In this document: positions 33,813 through 42,756 of the stretch, piece after piece
Layout of the letters: each line of letters starts with the position of its first letter
Numbering within the stretch: the first letter of the stretch is position 1
Source: Lachnospiraceae bacterium
Lineage (GTDB): Bacteria; Bacillota; Clostridia; Lachnospirales; Lachnospiraceae
Assembly (NCBI GenBank): GCA_017621075.1
Contig: JAGATV010000050.1
Location: 1-45,030, forward strand
Direction: 5' to 3'
DNA length: 45,030 bases
Program-made: the position numbers and the translations under genes
The notes under the pieces: model-generated
Databases searched by the model: none
What the model saw: the letters and a program-made list of their open reading frames with translations, nothing else
What the model was told of the DNA's origin: nothing

Positions 33813-34508
33813 TCAGGGAATAAACTGCGCGAACAAAGATACCGACACAACTGTCATAATTGCCGCCACCACAATGGACAGACTGCTCATAGCCCCTTCA
33901 ATCTCACCTATCTCCATGGCCTTTGCCGTTCCCAGGGCATGCGCACTGGTGCCGATGGCAAGTCCTCTTGCAATGGGTTCCTCAATGTGAAACAATCTAC
34001 AGATACTCTCTGCAACAATATTTCCCAAAATACCGGTAATGGAAATAGCCACCACGGTGATCGTTGCCACACCGCCCATCTTCTCGGAAACGCCGATGCC
34101 GATAGCGGTGGTAATGGATTTGGGCAGCAATGTCACATACTGTTCGTGGTTCAGCCCAAATGCCAGGCTCATAAGAAAGATGCTCACCATGGCAGTGAGC
34201 ACTCCGGCGGCAATCCCGCCGACAATCGCTTTGGGGTATCGTTTCAACAGATCAAGCTGCCGATACAGCGGAATGGCCAGACTCACCGTGGCCGGCGTCA
34301 GGAAAAAGCTGATATACTTTGCCCCGTTCTGATAGGTCTCATATTCCACATCAAAAAGGACCAGAAAGGATACGATGATCATAACAGCGATCAACAGGGG
34401 ATTGGCCAGCGCCCATCCCGTCTTCTTTTTTACCCAGAGCCCTATCCGGTAGCACAAAAGGCTGATGACCACGCCAAAAAAGACGGACTGCGTCAGAAGT
34501 TCTTTCAT
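33813..34508 (-). CDS. lrgB: LrgB family protein
   Basis: A 231-aa membrane protein with about six spans; the segments LLPKSITTAIGIGVSEKMGG and AHALGTAKAMEIGEIEGAMSSL are signatures of LrgB/CidB. In Staphylococcus, LrgAB counters CidAB holin-like activity and affects murein hydrolases; related proteins export pyruvate or glycolate. The ATG overlaps the end of lrgA by 4 nt. It is the last gene of the long co-directional run that starts with the L,D-transpeptidase. The usual LytSR regulators are not in the window. Confidence 0.92.
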   Translation of the reverse strand: MKELLTQSVFFGVVISLLCYRIGLWVKKKTGWALANPLLIAVMIIVSFLVLFDVEYETYQNGAKYISFFLTPATVSLAIPLYRQLDLLKRYPKAIVGGIAAGVLTAMVSIFLMSLAFGLNHEQYVTLLPKSITTAIGIGVSEKMGGVATITVVAISITGILGNIVAESICRLFHIEEPIARGLAIGTSAHALGTAKAMEIGEIEGAMSSLSIVVAAIMTVVSVSLFAQFIP

Positions 34509-34879
34509 GTTTCTGCGCCTCCCTCAGCTTTGGCCCTGCCTTTGCGGATGATAGCCTGCGCTACCCTTCCCGTGACCACCATGATCAGAATGGTAGACAC
34601 CACGGAAATCACGCACAACGGAAGCAGCATCTCCTTCAACGCCTCCACACTGGCCATGATCCCCACTGTGGGGGGAATGAACAGAATGGGCATGATCTCC
34701 ACCAGAAAATCCGCCGCTCCCTCTACCTTTTCCAAGGGAATGAGCTTTGTCACCAGCCCCACAAGCATCAGCACCAGCCCATAAATGCTGGCGGCCACCG
34801 GAATGGGGATCAGATACTCCATCAGTTCCGCAACAAAGGAAATTGCCAGAATGACGGACAACTGTCTAATGTATTTCAT
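34505..34879 (-). CDS. lrgA: CidA/LrgA family holin-like protein
   Basis: A 124-aa protein with four predicted spans. It contains ELMEYLIPIPVAASIYGLVLML, the conserved segment with the PIPxxIxG motif of LrgA/CidA, and later LFIPPTVGIM. An AAGGAG site precedes the ATG. It works with LrgB (4-nt overlap), probably as a membrane transport or murein-hydrolase control pair. The gap to the DUF6472 gene upstream is 20 nt, so it may be transcribed from the ribosome-modification genes rather than from its own stress promoter. Confidence 0.92.
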   Translation of the reverse strand: MKYIRQLSVILAISFVAELMEYLIPIPVAASIYGLVLMLVGLVTKLIPLEKVEGAADFLVEIMPILFIPPTVGIMASVEALKEMLLPLCVISVVSTILIMVVTGRVAQAIIRKGRAKAEGGAET

Positions 34880-34899
34880 AATTTATCTCCTTAAGTAGA

Positions 34900-35079
34900 T
34901 CACATTTGATGGCGCACTACTCCATACTCATCATCCAGTCTGAAATAAGGGCACTCCCTTTGGGTGTCTGTCAGAAAACGGTACATCTCATCCTCATCCA
35001 GATTCACCATACAGATATAGCACTCGTCATCTTCATCATATACATAATTGACACATGCGTCACAATTACTCACTGCCAT
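34900..35079 (-). CDS. DUF6472-like cysteine-rich mini-protein
   Basis: A 59-aa protein, MAVSNCDACVNY at the N-terminus and CPYFRLDDEYGVVRHQM at the C-terminus. It has two pairs of Cys (CDAC at 6-9, CYIC at 20-23) and a fifth Cys at 43, and is strongly acidic. It matches my recollection of the small DUF6472 proteins of Lachnospiraceae that end in a K/RxQM tail, which usually stand beside rsmI. The spacing of the Cys pairs suggests metal binding. A strong AGGAGG site lies before the ATG, supporting real translation. Function unknown. The gap to rsmI is 9 nt. Confidence 0.85.
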   Translation of the reverse strand: MAVSNCDACVNYVYDEDDECYICMVNLDEDEMYRFLTDTQRECPYFRLDDEYGVVRHQM

Positions 35080-35088
35080 GGAATCCTC

Positions 35089-35943
35089 CTATCTGTTGCC
35101 GTGGAGATGCTGATAGATCTCCCGCTTGCCAACACCTCTGTCCTTTGCCGCCTGTTTCATGGCGCTCTTCTGATCCATACCCTGCCCTTCGTAATATGCC
35201 ACATGTTCCTCTATGGTCATAGCCTCCCAGGAAGCGATCTCCTCCCGGCGCATGGTCTCTCGGCTCTTGCCCTCCACCACCAGCACATACTCTCCCTTGG
35301 GTTCCCGGGTCTCATAATATTGCAGAGCATCTTCCAAGGTTGTGGGCATCACTGTCTCAAATTTTTTGGTAAGCTCCCTGCAAAGAGTGATCTTTCTTTG
35401 GCCAAGCACTTCATAAAGCTCCTGCAATGTCCTGACCAGATGATGGGGCGCCTCGTAAAGGATCATGGTGCGGCTTTCCCCGGCAAGTTCCTTTAAGACA
35501 TATTCCTTTTCTTTTTTGTCCGAGGGCAGGAAACCCTCAAAACAGAACCTTCTGGTGCTGAGTCCCGACAAAGTCAAGGCCGTGATGCAGGCCGCCGGTC
35601 CCGGCAGGGAGGTTACGGTAATGCCGTTTTCCTGGCACATATGTACCAGCACCTCCCCCGGATCGGAAATAGCGGGAGTTCCCGCATCAGTGATCAGGGC
35701 AACCTTTTTCCCGGACAGCATCTGTTCTACCAACTGTCTGGCTTTTTCCACCTTGTTATACTCATGATAGCTGGTCATGGGAGTATGGATCTGAAAATGA
35801 TTCAAAAGTTTGATACTGTTGCGCGTGTCTTCCGCTGCGATCACATCCACACTCTGCAGAGTCTCCACCACTCTGGGGGTCATATCGCCCAGATTACCGA
35901 TGGGAGTAGCGCACAAATATAACATTCCTGTCTGCTCTGACAT
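35089..35943 (-). CDS. rsmI: 16S rRNA (cytidine-1402-2'-O)-methyltransferase
   Basis: A 284-aa SAM-dependent methylase of the tetrapyrrole-methylase fold. It methylates the ribose of C1402 in the decoding centre of 16S rRNA. Seen: LYLCATPIGNLGDMTPR, AAEDTRN, ITDAGTPAISDPG, SLPGPAA and the C-terminal region with GVGKREIYQ. Length and motifs are normal. The ATG follows GGAAACAGG. Its place next to the tRNA1(Val) methylase and ricT is the conserved Firmicutes order (yabB, rsmI in Bacillus). Confidence 0.96.
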   Translation of the reverse strand: MSEQTGMLYLCATPIGNLGDMTPRVVETLQSVDVIAAEDTRNSIKLLNHFQIHTPMTSYHEYNKVEKARQLVEQMLSGKKVALITDAGTPAISDPGEVLVHMCQENGITVTSLPGPAACITALTLSGLSTRRFCFEGFLPSDKKEKEYVLKELAGESRTMILYEAPHHLVRTLQELYEVLGQRKITLCRELTKKFETVMPTTLEDALQYYETREPKGEYVLVVEGKSRETMRREEIASWEAMTIEEHVAYYEGQGMDQKSAMKQAAKDRGVGKREIYQHLHGNR

Positions 35944-35963
35944 GCCTGTTTCCTTTCTGAATC

Positions 35964-36701
35964 TTAGTAGCCGTAAACATCATAGATCTCCCGGGTATAT
36001 CGGCCCGGCGCCTCATATACGATCAACGGTTTTTCCACCGTCAGCCGGGGTCTTCCCCCCCGGACTGCCTCTATCAGCACCATATTGGGTTCTTTGTCCA
36101 CATAAGGGTACACCAGACGCATCCTCTTGGGCTCCAGACTGTATTGTGACATAGTTGTCATAATTTCTGCCAGCCTAAAGGGTCTGTGTACCAGGAAGAA
36201 ATGTCCTCCTGTTTTTAAAAGCTTTGCACCCTCTCTGATCACATCCTCCAAAGTACAGAGGATCTCATGCCTCGCAATGGCCTTTGCGTCCTCCGGATTG
36301 GTAAGACCATGCTGCCCGATCATATAGGGCGGATTGCAGGTAATGCAATCAAAAGAGGCAGCCTTAAAAAGACTGCCCGCTTCCTTAATATCTCCTGTTA
36401 TGATATCGATCTTATCCGACAGTCCATTTAATGCCACACTTCTTCTGGCCATATCCGCACTTTCCGCTTGGATCTCCAGTCCGGTAAGATGGGCGCATTG
36501 CGTCTTTGCCGCCATCAGGATGGGGATGATGCCGGTGCCGGTGCCCAGATCCAGCAAATGGTCTCCCTCTTTTGCCCGGGCAAACCCGGATAAGAGCACT
36601 GCGTCCATTCCGAAACAGAACTTTTCCGGATTCTGTATGATGCGGTAGCCGTTTCTCTGCAGTTCGTCCAAACGTTCTTTTTCTTTGAGATTAATTGTCA
36701 T
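35964..36701 (-). CDS. tRNA1(Val) (adenine-37-N6)-methyltransferase, TrmN6/YabB family
   Basis: A 245-aa SAM-dependent methylase. The SAM-binding motif is LDLGTGTGIIPILMA and the catalytic N6-adenine motif is NPPYM, with the family start ERLDELQRNGYRIIQ and the FCFGMDAVLLSGF segment. E. coli YfiC/TrmN6 modifies A37 of tRNA1(Val); assignment of the Firmicutes version to the same tRNA is by family. The start overlaps the ricT end by 11 nt. The yabA and yazA genes, which flank it in Bacillus, are not present here. Confidence 0.9.
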   Translation of the reverse strand: MTINLKEKERLDELQRNGYRIIQNPEKFCFGMDAVLLSGFARAKEGDHLLDLGTGTGIIPILMAAKTQCAHLTGLEIQAESADMARRSVALNGLSDKIDIITGDIKEAGSLFKAASFDCITCNPPYMIGQHGLTNPEDAKAIARHEILCTLEDVIREGAKLLKTGGHFFLVHRPFRLAEIMTTMSQYSLEPKRMRLVYPYVDKEPNMVLIEAVRGGRPRLTVEKPLIVYEAPGRYTREIYDVYGY

Positions 36702-37611
36702 CCAGCTTAGACTTTCCTTCCTGCTTTTCGTCCTTTTCCAGACGCTCCAGTTCCTTCATCTCCTCCTTGGAGATATCCACCTTTTCTTTCTTATTGTGCT
36801 TTCTCTTGAAACGGAGTTTTCCTACCTCGTATTCCCTAAGCTCCTTTTCATCATTGACATCGACCAACACCTTTACCATCTGGCGCAGAACATTGACACT
36901 GTGGACTTCCCCCTTATAACCGTCATCGGTAGTCACATAATCGCCGATATTGGGAAGTCTCCTGTTCAGTTCTTCATAGGTCTCTTCCTCGTTTTTCAGA
37001 CAGCACATGAGCCTGCCGCACACACCGGATATCTTGGTGGGGTTTAAGGACAGATTCTGCTCCTTTGCCATTTTGATGGAAACAGGGATAAAATCAGACA
37101 GATAACTGTGGCAGCAAAGAGGGCGCCCACAGATACCGATCCCTCCCATGATCTTGGTCTCATCCCTGACACCGATCTGGCGTAGCTCGATCCTGGTCTT
37201 GAATACACTTGCCAGATCCTTTACCAGCTCTCTGAAATCAATGCGGCCGTCCGCAGTAAAATAAAACAATACCTTGTTATTGTCAAACGTATATTCCGCA
37301 TCGATCAGCTTCATCTCCAGACCGTGCTTACGAATCTTTTCCTGGCAGATCCTAAAGGCTTCCTTTTCCTTGAGTTTGTTATTGGCAGCCTGCTCACGGT
37401 CTCTTTCCCCTGCAATCCTGATGACGGGCTTTAAGGGCTGGATGACTTTGTCATCCTCCACCTCCCGGACACCGGATACTACCGTACCGTATTCGATTCC
37501 CCGGGCAGTCTCCACGATCACATGATCGCCCTTTTTGATGGAAAATTTCTTGGGATCAAAAAAATATATCTTTCCTGCTGTACGGAATCTCACACCTATT
37601 ACTTTTATCAT
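36691..37611 (-). CDS. ricT: RicT (YaaT/PSP1 family) protein
   Basis: A 306-aa PSP1-domain protein. In Bacillus subtilis RicT forms the RicAFT complex, which binds [4Fe-4S] clusters, controls RNase Y and affects sporulation. Conserved Cys are seen in GICGRPLCCHSYL and VCGRLMCCL. The C-terminal tail is highly charged. A GAGG-type site precedes the ATG. The gap to holB is 126 nt, the largest in this part of the run, and includes a TACAAT that could be a weak internal promoter. Partner genes ricA and ricF are not in the window. Confidence 0.93.
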   Translation of the reverse strand: MIKVIGVRFRTAGKIYFFDPKKFSIKKGDHVIVETARGIEYGTVVSGVREVEDDKVIQPLKPVIRIAGERDREQAANNKLKEKEAFRICQEKIRKHGLEMKLIDAEYTFDNNKVLFYFTADGRIDFRELVKDLASVFKTRIELRQIGVRDETKIMGGIGICGRPLCCHSYLSDFIPVSIKMAKEQNLSLNPTKISGVCGRLMCCLKNEEETYEELNRRLPNIGDYVTTDDGYKGEVHSVNVLRQMVKVLVDVNDEKELREYEVGKLRFKRKHNKKEKVDISKEEMKELERLEKDEKQEGKSKLDDN

Positions 37612-37737
37612 CTATCTACCTCACCGGCGCTTGTGCGCACTCTTTCTTAAAACTAACTGTTATTGTATCATATATCCGGTAATATGCATAGAACACTTTT
37701 TACGTCTGTCCGGGAAATATATGCCACCTGTATGCAT

Positions 37738-38730
37738 CTACCCGTTTTCCCGTATCGTCATCATCAAAAGCTCCATGGTCAACTCGAAATTTACATTGGC
37801 ATCCAGACGGCGCTTGGCCTTTTCCAGCGCCTCAATGACCTCTTCAATCCCTTCATAGCTGCTTCGCTGTGCTACCTTGCGGATATTCGATATCTCTTCC
37901 TTGAAGATCAGGTGGTTCACATCACTGGTAGCCTTGAACAGCAACACATCCCGATACCATATGGCAATGATGTCCAGATAATCACTGACCTCCAGCTTGT
38001 AATCCCCGATCTTCTTGATGGCCGCCACGATTTCATGCAGCTCCATGTCCTGGACATACCGTAACAGGGAAAGTGCCTCTGCCTTGACATTCTCAAAATC
38101 CTCACTGGAAGCCAAAAGTTTTGCCTTGCCGATATTCCCCCTGGCAAAAGCCACACACACGTCTGCCTTATAATCCGGCACCTTCTCCTGTTCCATCAGG
38201 AATTTTCGCACCTGCTCATCTGCCACGGGCTTCATATTCAGCAGAACGCAGCGGCTTAAGATGGTGGGAAGCAGGGCGTTTACGTTAGTGGTCAGAAGCA
38301 GGATGACCACATACTCCGGCGGTTCCTCCAACGTTTTTAAAATGGCATTCTGCGCCTGTGGAGTCATCTTCTCAGCCTCATTGATGATATAGATTTTGTA
38401 AGGACTGCTGTAAGGCTTGATCTCCACATCATTGTTCACCTGGGCGCGGATATCATCCACGCTGATGGTGCCCGGCTTTTCATGCATGACCCGGATAATG
38501 TCAGGCTGATTGCCCGACAAGGCCTGTTTGCAGGAATGGCATTCCTGACAGGGATTGATGCCTCCCTTCTCACACTGCAGCGTCATTGCAAAGATCTTTG
38601 CAATGAATTCCTTGCCGGAAGACTTCTCCCCGTTTATGATGTAAGCATGGGAAATCTTTTTTGCCGCAACAGCATTCTGCAAATGCTCCTTGATCTGCTC
38701 CTGTCCTATGATATCTTGAAAATCTGCCAT
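37738..38730 (-). CDS. holB: DNA polymerase III subunit delta'
   Basis: A 330-aa clamp-loader subunit that helps place the sliding clamp on DNA. Seen: start MADFQDIIGQEQIKEHLQNAV, the P-loop-like NGEKSSGKEF, a Cys zinc motif (CQECHSC), the sensor segment YIINEAEKMTPQAQNAILKTLEEPP and LLTTNVNALLPTILSRC. These are typical of delta' and related tau/gamma. The context (yaaR upstream, ricT downstream) is the conserved Firmicutes neighbourhood. Confidence 0.95.
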   Translation of the reverse strand: MADFQDIIGQEQIKEHLQNAVAAKKISHAYIINGEKSSGKEFIAKIFAMTLQCEKGGINPCQECHSCKQALSGNQPDIIRVMHEKPGTISVDDIRAQVNNDVEIKPYSSPYKIYIINEAEKMTPQAQNAILKTLEEPPEYVVILLLTTNVNALLPTILSRCVLLNMKPVADEQVRKFLMEQEKVPDYKADVCVAFARGNIGKAKLLASSEDFENVKAEALSLLRYVQDMELHEIVAAIKKIGDYKLEVSDYLDIIAIWYRDVLLFKATSDVNHLIFKEEISNIRKVAQRSSYEGIEEVIEALEKAKRRLDANVNFELTMELLMMTIRENG

Positions 38731-38762
38731 GCCATACCCTCCTTTGTGTCCGCCCCAAAGTC

Positions 38763-39203
38763 TTAAGTGAAAATATCCAGAAGCAATCCTCTGATCTCTC
38801 CGATCTTGTTTAAGATCGCCAGATTATCCTTCTCATCCTTCATCAACTCCTGTGCCAACTGATCCAGGTTCTCATCCACCAGGCGTATGATTCCGTATAC
38901 CCTGTGACGACCCCGCCTGTCCAAAAAATTTTCCCTGGAAAAAGCATGGGAATGGGTCACCACTTCATTGAGGAAGCTCTTGATCAGCCCCCTGTAGTGC
39001 TTCATATCTTTTACGTCCCGACGCTTGGCCAGCTTCTCTCCCTCCCTGGTGATCTCTTCCATCAGGGTGTTCAATCTGGTCTGCAGCTCCGCTTCCTCGA
39101 TATTGCTTGCGAGCATGAATTTAAAAGTACCGTCCGTAGGCTGTACCTGTTTGGCCTGCTCTGCCGGTGCAGGCTGATTTACCTGATTGACTTTTATCTC
39201 CAT
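38763..39203 (-). CDS. yaaR: YaaR family (DUF327) protein
   Basis: A 146-aa helical protein with the family features [31 protein letters not shown] and [20 protein letters not shown]. The role of YaaR is unknown; the gene is strictly linked to holB in Firmicutes. A 32-nt gap separates it from holB, and 48 nt lie between it and the guanylate-kinase-like gene upstream. The first 25 residues (Gln/Pro-rich) are probably disordered. Confidence 0.9.
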   Translation of the reverse strand: MEIKVNQVNQPAPAEQAKQVQPTDGTFKFMLASNIEEAELQTRLNTLMEEITREGEKLAKRRDVKDMKHYRGLIKSFLNEVVTHSHAFSRENFLDRRGRHRVYGIIRLVDENLDQLAQELMKDEKDNLAILNKIGEIRGLLLDIFT

Positions 39204-39251
39204 ACCCTCACCTGCCTTAACTTCACATACCCGGAGGTTCTTCGTCTTTTT

Positions 39252-39839
39252 CTACACATTCTGCTCTATGTAGTCAAGGATCTCCTCCTTGCACCTTTTC
39301 AGGTCGTCATTGCAGAAGGTTCTTTCAATGCCTGCCGCCTTGAGTTTCTCCTTTGCAAAGTCTTCGCTGTCTGCCAAAAATCTGCGGCAAAGCTCTTCAT
39401 ATTTAGGCTGCTCCTGCGCCTTTTCCCGGTCTAACGCCCGTTGAAGGCGGATACCGTCATCTAATTCTATCATAACCGGCAGCAATTTGTCTGCACCAAA
39501 ATATTCCTTCATTCGGCTGTAAGCTTCCAATGTACCGATCATGACATAATTATCGCGTTCCAAGGCCACCTGCCCGTCATCTACCGTAAAATACCGCCAC
39601 AGACCATGAAAGGTATGGTATTCCCGTTCTTCCACGATCTTGCCCCTGGCTGCCAATGCCTGATAGCCTGCCTCATCCGTGAAAAAATATTCCACGCCGT
39701 TCCTTTCACCGTCCCGGATGGGCCGGGTGGTGTAAGGGACAATGGTATTCAGTTTTATCCTGCTGTCCTTCAGAATCTCCTTATAAAGGGTATCCTTCCC
39801 GGACGAGCTTTTTCCCATCAGGTAGACGATCTTGCCCAT
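39252..39839 (-). CDS. Guanylate kinase family protein in the tmk position
   Basis: A 195-aa P-loop nucleotide kinase. The P-loop is GKSSSGKDT (9-17), different from the usual GPSGxGKxT of Gmk. The GMP-binding signature is clear: PYTTRPIRDGERNGVEYFF. A LID Arg is likely in LQRALDREKAQEQPKY. In Bacillus this position is held by thymidylate kinase (tmk) rather than gmk, so it may be a paralogue with a different substrate or a second guanylate kinase. It starts 4 nt after the pyk stop, so translation may be coupled. Confidence 0.85.
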   Translation of the reverse strand: MGKIVYLMGKSSSGKDTLYKEILKDSRIKLNTIVPYTTRPIRDGERNGVEYFFTDEAGYQALAARGKIVEEREYHTFHGLWRYFTVDDGQVALERDNYVMIGTLEAYSRMKEYFGADKLLPVMIELDDGIRLQRALDREKAQEQPKYEELCRRFLADSEDFAKEKLKAAGIERTFCNDDLKRCKEEILDYIEQNV

Positions 39840-39843
39840 GAAC

Positions 39844-41259
39844 TTATTGTACCTCGACGACTCTTATCATATTGGTCTTACCGGCAATGCCCAGAGGAAC
39901 ACCTGCAGTAATGACTACCACATCCCCTGTTTTTACATATCCTGCTTTCTTGGCTTCCTGCACCGCATCGGCAAAAAGGGCCTCCGTGGTATCCTCTTTC
40001 TTGATATTCAAAGGGTTGACACCCCACAAAAGGTTCAGTTGCCTTGCCACCTTTTCATCCATACTGCAGCCTATGATGGGACAGCTTGGCTTAAAACGGG
40101 AGATGGATTCTGCCGTATAACCGGACAAGGTTACGGTAATGATAGCGGCTGCCCCCAGATCCATTGCGGTAGAGCAGGTTGCAAAAGCAATGGCCGTAGT
40201 AATACTGCTCTTATCAGACACGGTAAGTCTTGCCATCCTTCCGTGATAATCAATATCATTCTCTGCACAGTCGGCAATCTTTGCCATGGTCTTTACCGCT
40301 TCCACGGGATAAAGCCCCGCTGCACTTTCACCGGAGAGCATGATCGCTGTTGTTCCGTCATAAATAGCATTGGCGATATCGGTGGTCTCTGCTCTGGTAG
40401 GACGGGGATTCTTGATCATGGACTCCAGCATCTGTGTGGCTGTGATCACATGCTTGCCCTTGGCATTGGCCAGCTTGATCATCTTTTTCTGCAAAATAGG
40501 TACTTCCTCCAGAGGGATCTCCACACCCATGTCGCCTCTTGCCACCATAATACCGTCAGAGACACTGATGATCTCCTCCAGGTTCTGGATGCCCTGCATA
40601 TTCTCGATCTTTGCGATGATCTTCATGTTACTGTTGTGTTCATCCAGGATCTTCCTTACCTCCAGCACATCCTCCTTGGTCCTGGCAAAGGAGATTGCCA
40701 GGAAATCAAATCCCATTTCGATACCGAACAGGATGTCGCTGCGGTCCACTTCACTGATATAAGGCATGGACAGGTTTGCGCCGGGCACGTTGACGCCCTT
40801 ATGATTGGAAACAGGACCGCCATTGATGACATTGCAGGTGATCTCTCCGCCCTGGATATCCGTAACCTGCATCTCGATCAGACCATCATCGATCAGGATC
40901 GTCGTGCCTATGGAAATATCATTGACCAGATTCTTGTAGGTAATGGAAGCTCTCTTTGCAGTTCCCATAACCTCTTGTGTCGTCAGTACAAAAGTCTGCC
41001 CTGCTGTCAATTCCACTCTGCCGCCCTCGAAATCACGGAGCCGGATCTCCGGTCCCTTGGTATCCAAAAGCGCTGCCACCGGAAGTCCCAGTTCCTCTCT
41101 GGCTTCCACCATACGCATATATTTTGCCTTCTGCTCCTCATGAGTACCGTGGGAAAAGTTGAATCTGGCTACATTCATGCCTGCCAGCATCAGTTCTTTC
41201 AGCTTCTCCTTGCTTTCACTTGCGGGGCCAATGGTGCAAATAATCTTTGTCTTTCTCAT
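39844..41259 (-). CDS. pyk: Pyruvate kinase
   Basis: Converts phosphoenolpyruvate and ADP to pyruvate and ATP, the last step of glycolysis. Seen: KIICTIGPAS at the N-terminus, NFSHGTHEE, LDTKGPEIR, IIAKIENMQG with the catalytic Lys, and MVARGDMGVEIP. The 471-aa length corresponds to the form without the extra C-terminal PEP-utilising domain found in Bacillus pyk. An AAAGGA site precedes the ATG with rather long spacing. It lies inside the conserved yaaO-tmk-holB neighbourhood, where pyk is not found in Bacillus. Confidence 0.97.
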   Translation of the reverse strand: MRKTKIICTIGPASESKEKLKELMLAGMNVARFNFSHGTHEEQKAKYMRMVEAREELGLPVAALLDTKGPEIRLRDFEGGRVELTAGQTFVLTTQEVMGTAKRASITYKNLVNDISIGTTILIDDGLIEMQVTDIQGGEITCNVINGGPVSNHKGVNVPGANLSMPYISEVDRSDILFGIEMGFDFLAISFARTKEDVLEVRKILDEHNSNMKIIAKIENMQGIQNLEEIISVSDGIMVARGDMGVEIPLEEVPILQKKMIKLANAKGKHVITATQMLESMIKNPRPTRAETTDIANAIYDGTTAIMLSGESAAGLYPVEAVKTMAKIADCAENDIDYHGRMARLTVSDKSSITTAIAFATCSTAMDLGAAAIITVTLSGYTAESISRFKPSCPIIGCSMDEKVARQLNLLWGVNPLNIKKEDTTEALFADAVQEAKKAGYVKTGDVVVITAGVPLGIAGKTNMIRVVEVQ

Positions 41260-41286
41260 CTGACAATATCCTTTCTGATTTCTATG

Positions 41287-42756
41287 TTATTGCGGATCTA
41301 TGACCCGGACCATACAACGTGTCCCGTTGTCCTGTGTCACCTCTGGGAAAATTCCCTGTACATGCAATCCCTGCTCCCAGAAAGCTTTCAGTTTCCGGCA
41401 CAGTTCTTCCGCAAAGATCTCCCCCGGCACCAAAATGGGAACCCCCGGCGGATATAGATTCACAAATTCTGCGGTGGGATATCCTGCAGCCTGTTCCAGA
41501 GGGATCTGCCTTGCAGGGCAGTCCCAGGCTTGTGAAAGGGAAACCTTGCCGTCCCGGCTGTCTTCTTTCCCACTGCATAGTACCGAAAAATCTGTCGGGA
41601 AAGTCTTCCCTTCCGGACGTTCTTCTGTCAATGCTCCGGCTCCGATCCGTGCATCTACCGCAAGCAGGGCTTCTGTCATTCGGGTATAGCCTTCCTGCCC
41701 ATCCCCGATTGTAAACATCGCCAGGCAAAAACTCTCAGACGCCATTTCCAACTGTAGCTGATACTCTTTTAGGAGGATGTCATAAAGCTTCTGCCCGGAA
41801 AGTCCTGCCTGTCTTGTCAGGATCACCAGCTTCCCGATATCCTGCCTTCCTGCTTCCGGGAGCAGGAACTTCAAATACCGGCACCTGGCTGTCAACTGCT
41901 TAAGCATCCCACAATAACTTGCAAGAAACCTTCCAAAAAGCTCCTCCCCATTCCGAGCTGCCACTCGGAGAGCATTGTCAATACTTGCCATCAAAATATA
42001 GGATGGACTGCTGGTCTGGTAAATATGCAAAAATCTCTGTAACAATTCCCGATCCACCAGCCTCCCATTCACATGGAGCAGCGCTGTCTGAGTCATGGCA
42101 GGCAGCGTCTTGTGCACACTGTGGATCACAATGTCGGCTCCCGCCTGACAGCTATTCCTGGCAAAACCTTCAGCCAATCCCAGATGGGCCCCGTGGGCTT
42201 CATCCACGATCAAGGGAATCCCTCTCCTGTGAACAATCCGGGCAATCTCTTCTATCGGGGCAATCCGCCCTTCGTAGGTGGGGGAAACCAAAAAGACCGC
42301 TCCTATATCCGGTTCCCGCTGCAGAGCTTCCTCCACCTGCCCGGCAGTGATCGCATCAAAGATATCATAACCCGGTATCAGCTCAGGGTATAGATAAGAA
42401 ACTGTTAAATTTCTTAAATAGACTGCATGATATGCGGATTTGTGGCTGCCCCTGCTCATCAGGATATGCCCGCCCTTTGGCAGGACTGCACTGATCGCAC
42501 TCAAAATACCGCAAGTACTCCCGTTCACCAGGTAGAAACTCTTCTCTGCCCCATAGAGTGCGGCAGCTTCCTGTTGCAGCCGCACAAAAAGATCCCGGGG
42601 ATCGTGCAGGTTATCAAACCCTTCTATTTCTGTAATGTCCCTTCCGGCAATCTCCTCCGGAAGATCTCCCAAGGCGTTCCGTTTATGTCCCGGCATGTGG
42701 TACGGATAACATTGCCCTTCTCCGTATCTTCGTAATTGTTCAAATAAAGATTCCAC
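41287..42756 (-). CDS. Orn/Lys/Arg decarboxylase family (YaaO/SpeA-type) PLP enzyme
   Basis: A 489-aa fold-type I pyridoxal-phosphate decarboxylase. Seen: YHMPGHKRN near the N-terminus, LVNGSTCGILSAI, VDEAHGAHLG (Asp185) and the PLP Lys in HSVHKTLPAMTQ (Lys216). Products of the family are cadaverine, putrescine or agmatine; the substrate cannot be told from sequence by eye. The start is a GTG at 42756, directly after the stop codon of the HD gene, with AGAGG upstream. B. subtilis yaaO lies next to tmk-yaaR-holB in the same way, supporting YaaO orthology. Confidence 0.92.
   Translation of the reverse strand: MESLFEQLRRYGEGQCYPYHMPGHKRNALGDLPEEIAGRDITEIEGFDNLHDPRDLFVRLQQEAAALYGAEKSFYLVNGSTCGILSAISAVLPKGGHILMSRGSHKSAYHAVYLRNLTVSYLYPELIPGYDIFDAITAGQVEEALQREPDIGAVFLVSPTYEGRIAPIEEIARIVHRRGIPLIVDEAHGAHLGLAEGFARNSCQAGADIVIHSVHKTLPAMTQTALLHVNGRLVDRELLQRFLHIYQTSSPSYILMASIDNALRVAARNGEELFGRFLASYCGMLKQLTARCRYLKFLLPEAGRQDIGKLVILTRQAGLSGQKLYDILLKEYQLQLEMASESFCLAMFTIGDGQEGYTRMTEALLAVDARIGAGALTEERPEGKTFPTDFSVLCSGKEDSRDGKVSLSQAWDCPARQIPLEQAAGYPTAEFVNLYPPGVPILVPGEIFAEELCRKLKAFWEQGLHVQGIFPEVTQDNGTRCMVRVIDPQ

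Noticed and set aside
39844-41457. Plus-strand frame of 541 codons opposite pyruvate kinase
   Set aside because: The antisense frame is due to codon bias in pyk; pyk motifs are unambiguous.
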